Source: Adenophora triphylla var. japonica | Taxonomy: Eukaryota; Streptophyta; Magnoliopsida; Asterales; Campanulaceae | Length of the DNA stretch: 64,000 nt | NCBI GenBank assembly: GCA_022495995.1 | Contig: JAFEMH010001352.1 | Span: forward strand, 248,001 to 312,000 | Direction of reading: 5' to 3' | Translations under genes and position numbers: made by a program | The notes under the pieces: model-generated | What the model was told of the DNA's origin: nothing | Seen by the model: only the letters and a program-made list of their open reading frames with translations | Database searches by the model: none | Shown here: in pieces, positions 63,345-64,000 of the stretch | Position numbering within the stretch: position 1 is the first letter of the stretch | Layout: the number at the start of each line of letters is the position of its first letter

Positions 63345-63978
63345 CTAGCCGAGGTGGCGGCTATCACAATGGATAGGCATTGGTGATATCGGTTTTGGCC
63401 ATAATGGAATCTCATATATCAAGTTCGAAGCCACTCCGCTTCTTTTCCAATGCAGCCCAATGCTACAAACTCGGATTCCATTGTAGAATGCGTAATACAT
63501 GTCTGCTTTTTGGAAGCCCAGAAATGGCACCTCACTCCAAGCAAGAACACTGACCGCTAGTAGAAGATGAATCTTCTTGGTTGATCCAACTAGCATCTGT
63601 GTAACCTTCTAATATAGAAGGATGTCCACTATAACACAAACCATAGTCCATAGTACCTTTTAAGTACTTGAACACCCTTGTTATACCATGCCAATGCTGT
63701 CTACTAGGATTACTAGTGAACCTACTCAATCTTCCAACTTTGCATAAGCAATATCGGTCGAGTGCCCGTCATAGCATACATCAAACCGCCCTTTATGGCT
63801 TTTGAGTATTCAAGTGTGACACAGTTTGAGTATTTGATACAAGTTTCTCGGTAGGATCCGTGGGAGTACTAACTTTGGAACAATTATCACAATTAAACCT
63901 CTTGAGAATTTTCTCGATATAATGAGATTGTGATATTGCAATTCCCTTGTTCATCCGTTTAATCTTTATACCAAGCAT
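63345..63978 (-). pseudogene. pol 3' remnant (RT end and RNase H) of the copia element
   Basis: In minus-strand order: LGIKIKRMNKGIAISQSHYI and EKILKRFNCDNCSKVSTPTD (63793-63978), then SRFTSNPSRQHWHGITRVFK with YLKGTMDYGLCYSGHPSILE and GYTDASW (63532-63729). In a further frame, KQTCITHSTMESEFVALGCIG is readable near 63440-63520. These are typical Ty1/copia reverse transcriptase-RNase H motifs. Stops and frame changes show the copy is inactive. Confidence 0.85.
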
Positions 63979-64000
63979 TACATCGGCTTCTCACATGTCC

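Larger units (their letters stand above)
61955..64000 (-). mobile_element. Ty1/copia retrotransposon, 3' end, in SUN-gene intron 2
   Basis: Minus-strand element running off the window. It consists of the 3' LTR (61955-62615), a polypurine tract complement, a noncoding stretch, and pol remnants with RNase H and reverse transcriptase motifs. It begins ~130 bp after the exon 2 donor. Its other end and target duplication are outside the window. Confidence 0.85.

Noticed and set aside
1..64000. tRNA, rRNA or snRNA genes
   Set aside because: No cloverleaf with A and B boxes or rRNA-like segment was recognised by eye. The primer-binding sites resemble tRNA 3' ends but are parts of the retroelements.

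Overview
The window is nuclear DNA of a flowering plant, most likely a eudicot. It has AT-rich intergenic DNA, GT-AG introns and a dense load of plant transposable elements (Ty3/gypsy Tat-type, Ty1/copia, CACTA, hAT, Mutator, Stowaway). Two host genes can be supported. Species is not resolved.

Region 1-2.7 kb is AT-rich noncoding DNA with a direct duplication of about 0.55 kb. Region 2.8-13.8 kb is a decayed Tat-type Ty3/gypsy element on the minus strand (element A). It has a plus-strand antisense ORF and is flanked by an unusual ~100-bp direct duplication of host DNA. Region 14.5-17.0 kb holds a CACTA deletion derivative and a foldback element whose core is an array of ~60-bp palindromic units.

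Region 17.47-59.21 kb is one gene, DNA topoisomerase 3-alpha (TOP3A), on the plus strand. I could assemble 24 exons with GT-AG junctions and intact phase into a 925-residue protein. It has the TOPRIM DxDxE motif, the catalytic tyrosine (Tyr341), two Cys4 zinc ribbons, a GRF finger and two CCHC knuckles. The coding part is 2.8 kb; the gene is ~42 kb because its introns are filled with transposons. Intron 3, originally about 187 bp, now carries a 13.76-kb Tat-type Ty3/gypsy element (element B, 18991-32751, target duplication CAACT). Other introns hold a hAT element with a perfect 8-bp target duplication, a MULE with a perfect 9-bp target duplication and a possible captured gene fragment, a probable solo LTR with a palindrome cluster, a hAT-like TIR element and several Stowaway MITEs, some nested.

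Region 60.46 kb to the end is the 5' part of a mid-SUN domain gene (nuclear envelope/ER; Arabidopsis SUN3/SUN4/SUN5 type). Its second intron is invaded by a minus-strand Ty1/copia element that runs off the window, so the last exon(s), expected to encode the C-terminal membrane segments, are not seen.

The two host genes are adjacent and codirectional. The retroelements encode their own gag-pol and, in both Tat elements, an extra antisense protein. Recurrent structural themes are tandem arrays in the same internal place in both Tat elements, palindrome-bearing tandem arrays in two unrelated inverted-repeat elements, and GC-rich palindrome clusters upstream of the TATA box in two unrelated LTRs.
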